Source: RGIG8748 sp045532255
Lineage (GTDB): Bacteria; Bacillota; Clostridia; UMGS1810
DNA: 5,968 nucleotides
Assembly (NCBI GenBank): GCA_045532255.1
Contig: JAZSFO010000057.1
Coordinates: forward strand, 1 to 5,968
Direction: 5' to 3'
Positions 5,209-5,968 of the stretch are shown here, in pieces. Positions within the stretch are counted from its first letter, which is position 1. The number at the start of each line of letters is the position of its first letter. A program made the position numbers and the translations under genes. A model generated the notes under the pieces. It did not search any database. It worked only from the letters and a program-made list of their open reading frames with translations, and was not told the DNA's origin.

Positions 5209-5839
5209 CTAACAAATCAATAGCATCACAATCCAGTGTCTGTGCAAGATTTGCAATGGTTGCAAGTTGTGCTTTATTTATGTCTCTCATTCTTTGCTCA
5301 TAGGCTTGTATAATACGAATACTTACACCGGAACGCTCTGCAAGTTCACTTTGCGAAAGTCCTGCAGCAGTTCTGAGTCGTGTTAATGCTGTCTGTGTAT
5401 AAAAACTTTTGAGTCTTTCGTCAAGTGCATTAACAAACTTGGATATATCTGCCTCGTGCATAGTATCATACATTCCTATCATATCTCCGGCAGGAACTGC
5501 AGAAAGCACATAACCAAATTTATAGTTTTTAAGCCAAACATAATAGCTTAGAACCCATCCCAACCAGTATTCAGGAGATTTATCAAGATACATAGCATCT
5601 TGCGTGTCAATGTCTGAATCTTTAATCTCTGATACTATCAAGCGTACAAGTTCGCATCCTGTTTTTCCGGCAATATACGCAGGATTTCCGTTTTCAAATT
5701 GAACACATACGTTTGAAGCAAGAAACATATTGAAAAATTCATCTATATCGTAATCACAGGTATTGACTGCAAAATCTACCATATGACCGAAATTCTTTTG
5801 AGAATGATATAAATAATCTTTATCGTAAGCGTTCATCAT
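5183..5839 (-). CDS. Uncharacterised protein with C-terminal XRE-family helix-turn-helix
   Basis: This is a 218-residue protein. Residues 151-210 form a Cro/C1-type helix-turn-helix (LTRLRTAAGLSQSELAERSG, then VSIRIIQAYEQ and LATIANLAQTLDCDAIDLLE), so it likely binds DNA as a repressor or antitoxin-like protein. Residues 1-145 are an unrecognised, mostly helical N-terminal domain with no membrane segment or signal peptide. It contains FENGNPAYIAGKTGCELV (48-65) and an aromatic stretch, YWLGWVLSYYVWLKNY (91-106). The start is ATG 5839 (a second ATG follows at 5836), with AAGGAAAG (5847-5854) seven bases upstream. It overlaps the preceding gene by 20 bases, suggesting translational coupling. 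Similar XRE proteins in gut Clostridia, as I recall, often sit with DUF3791/DUF3990 genes, but no such partner is visible here. The HTH is firm; function and targets are unknown. Confidence 0.8.
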   Translation of the reverse strand: MMNAYDKDYLYHSQKNFGHMVDFAVNTCDYDIDEFFNMFLASNVCVQFENGNPAYIAGKTGCELVRLIVSEIKDSDIDTQDAMYLDKSPEYWLGWVLSYYVWLKNYKFGYVLSAVPAGDMIGMYDTMHEADISKFVNALDERLKSFYTQTALTRLRTAAGLSQSELAERSGVSIRIIQAYEQRMRDINKAQLATIANLAQTLDCDAIDLLEKQGVASI

Positions 5840-5968
5840 CTTGTTTCTTTCCTTCCCTTATAATATCTACAATAAGCAGTTCATCAGGTGAAAGAGCTTC
5901 GCTTTTGGTCCGTCTGTATTCTTTTCGTGCCATACGGTCACGCTCTTTTTTCTTTTTGTAGTAAATAG
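5820..5968 (-). CDS. C-terminal end of an unidentified Lys/Arg-rich protein (partial, runs off the window)
   Basis: An open frame enters from the right edge (first full codon at 5966) and runs 48 residues to a TAA at 5820-5822. The tail is strongly basic and charged: YYKKKKERDRMARKEYRR, then TKSEALSPDELLIVDIIREG and KKQDDERLR. An internal ATG lies at residue 12 but has no clear ribosome site, so the gene probably starts outside the window. It overlaps the XRE gene start by 20 bases in another frame and holds that gene's ribosome site, which supports a coupled two-gene operon. I do not recognise the family. The basic, helical tail could contact nucleic acid or a partner, but that is speculation. 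Confidence 0.55.
   Translation of the reverse strand, partial: IYYKKKKERDRMARKEYRRTKSEALSPDELLIVDIIREGKKQDDERLR

Noticed and set aside
1..5968. CRISPR arrays, tRNA or rRNA genes, insertion sequences, phage attachment sites
   Set aside because: No regular repeat-spacer pattern, no tRNA cloverleaf signatures, no transposase and no terminal inverted repeats were seen.

Overview
The window looks like a core-genome stretch of an anaerobic Clostridia-type Firmicute, probably a gut Lachnospiraceae/Oscillospiraceae relative. The evidence is moderate AT-richness, strong AGGAGG-type ribosome sites, consensus sigma-A promoters, frequent AGA and ATA codons, a clostridial reverse rubrerythrin, a PerR regulator and a DUF896/YnzC-family protein. 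The genus cannot be fixed from the sequence alone.

Left part (about 1-1200), oxidative-stress module on the minus strand: perR (1154-762) is followed by a reverse rubrerythrin (687-100). The regulator keeps all five PerR metal ligands (His24, Asp72, His78, His80, Asp91) and two CxxC zinc pairs. Each gene has its own sigma-A promoter. Almost the same 23-bp imperfect palindrome lies in the same register over the -10 box of both promoters (717-739 and 1174-1196; 20 of 23 bases identical). This points to PerR autoregulation and to PerR control of peroxide reduction. The rubrerythrin -35 box is built over the perR stop codon. A perfect hairpin (65-91) closes the module and may also terminate a plus-strand gene whose last codons enter at the left edge.

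Middle (about 1200-1671): a short DUF896 gene (1316-1486), with its own promoter, is divergent from perR. The 185 bases between it and pheS hold a terminator-like hairpin, a second hairpin and two nearly identical promoter/start units (TATAATAAATA followed by TACAATCAATG) 101 bases apart. The first unit's -35 box overlaps the DUF896 stop. No T-box is visible ahead of pheS.

Right-centre (1672-5099): pheS and pheT, 14 bases apart, encode the complete alpha and beta subunits of phenylalanyl-tRNA synthetase.

Right end (5100-5968): pheT converges on a minus-strand two-gene unit, with a bidirectional terminator shared between them. The unit is an uncharacterised 218-residue protein with a C-terminal XRE-type helix-turn-helix, preceded and overlapped by the end of an unrecognised Lys/Arg-rich gene that leaves the window. 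This end is the least explained part. The most striking regulatory signal is the matched pair of PerR-candidate operators, which do not match the classic Bacillus PerR box.
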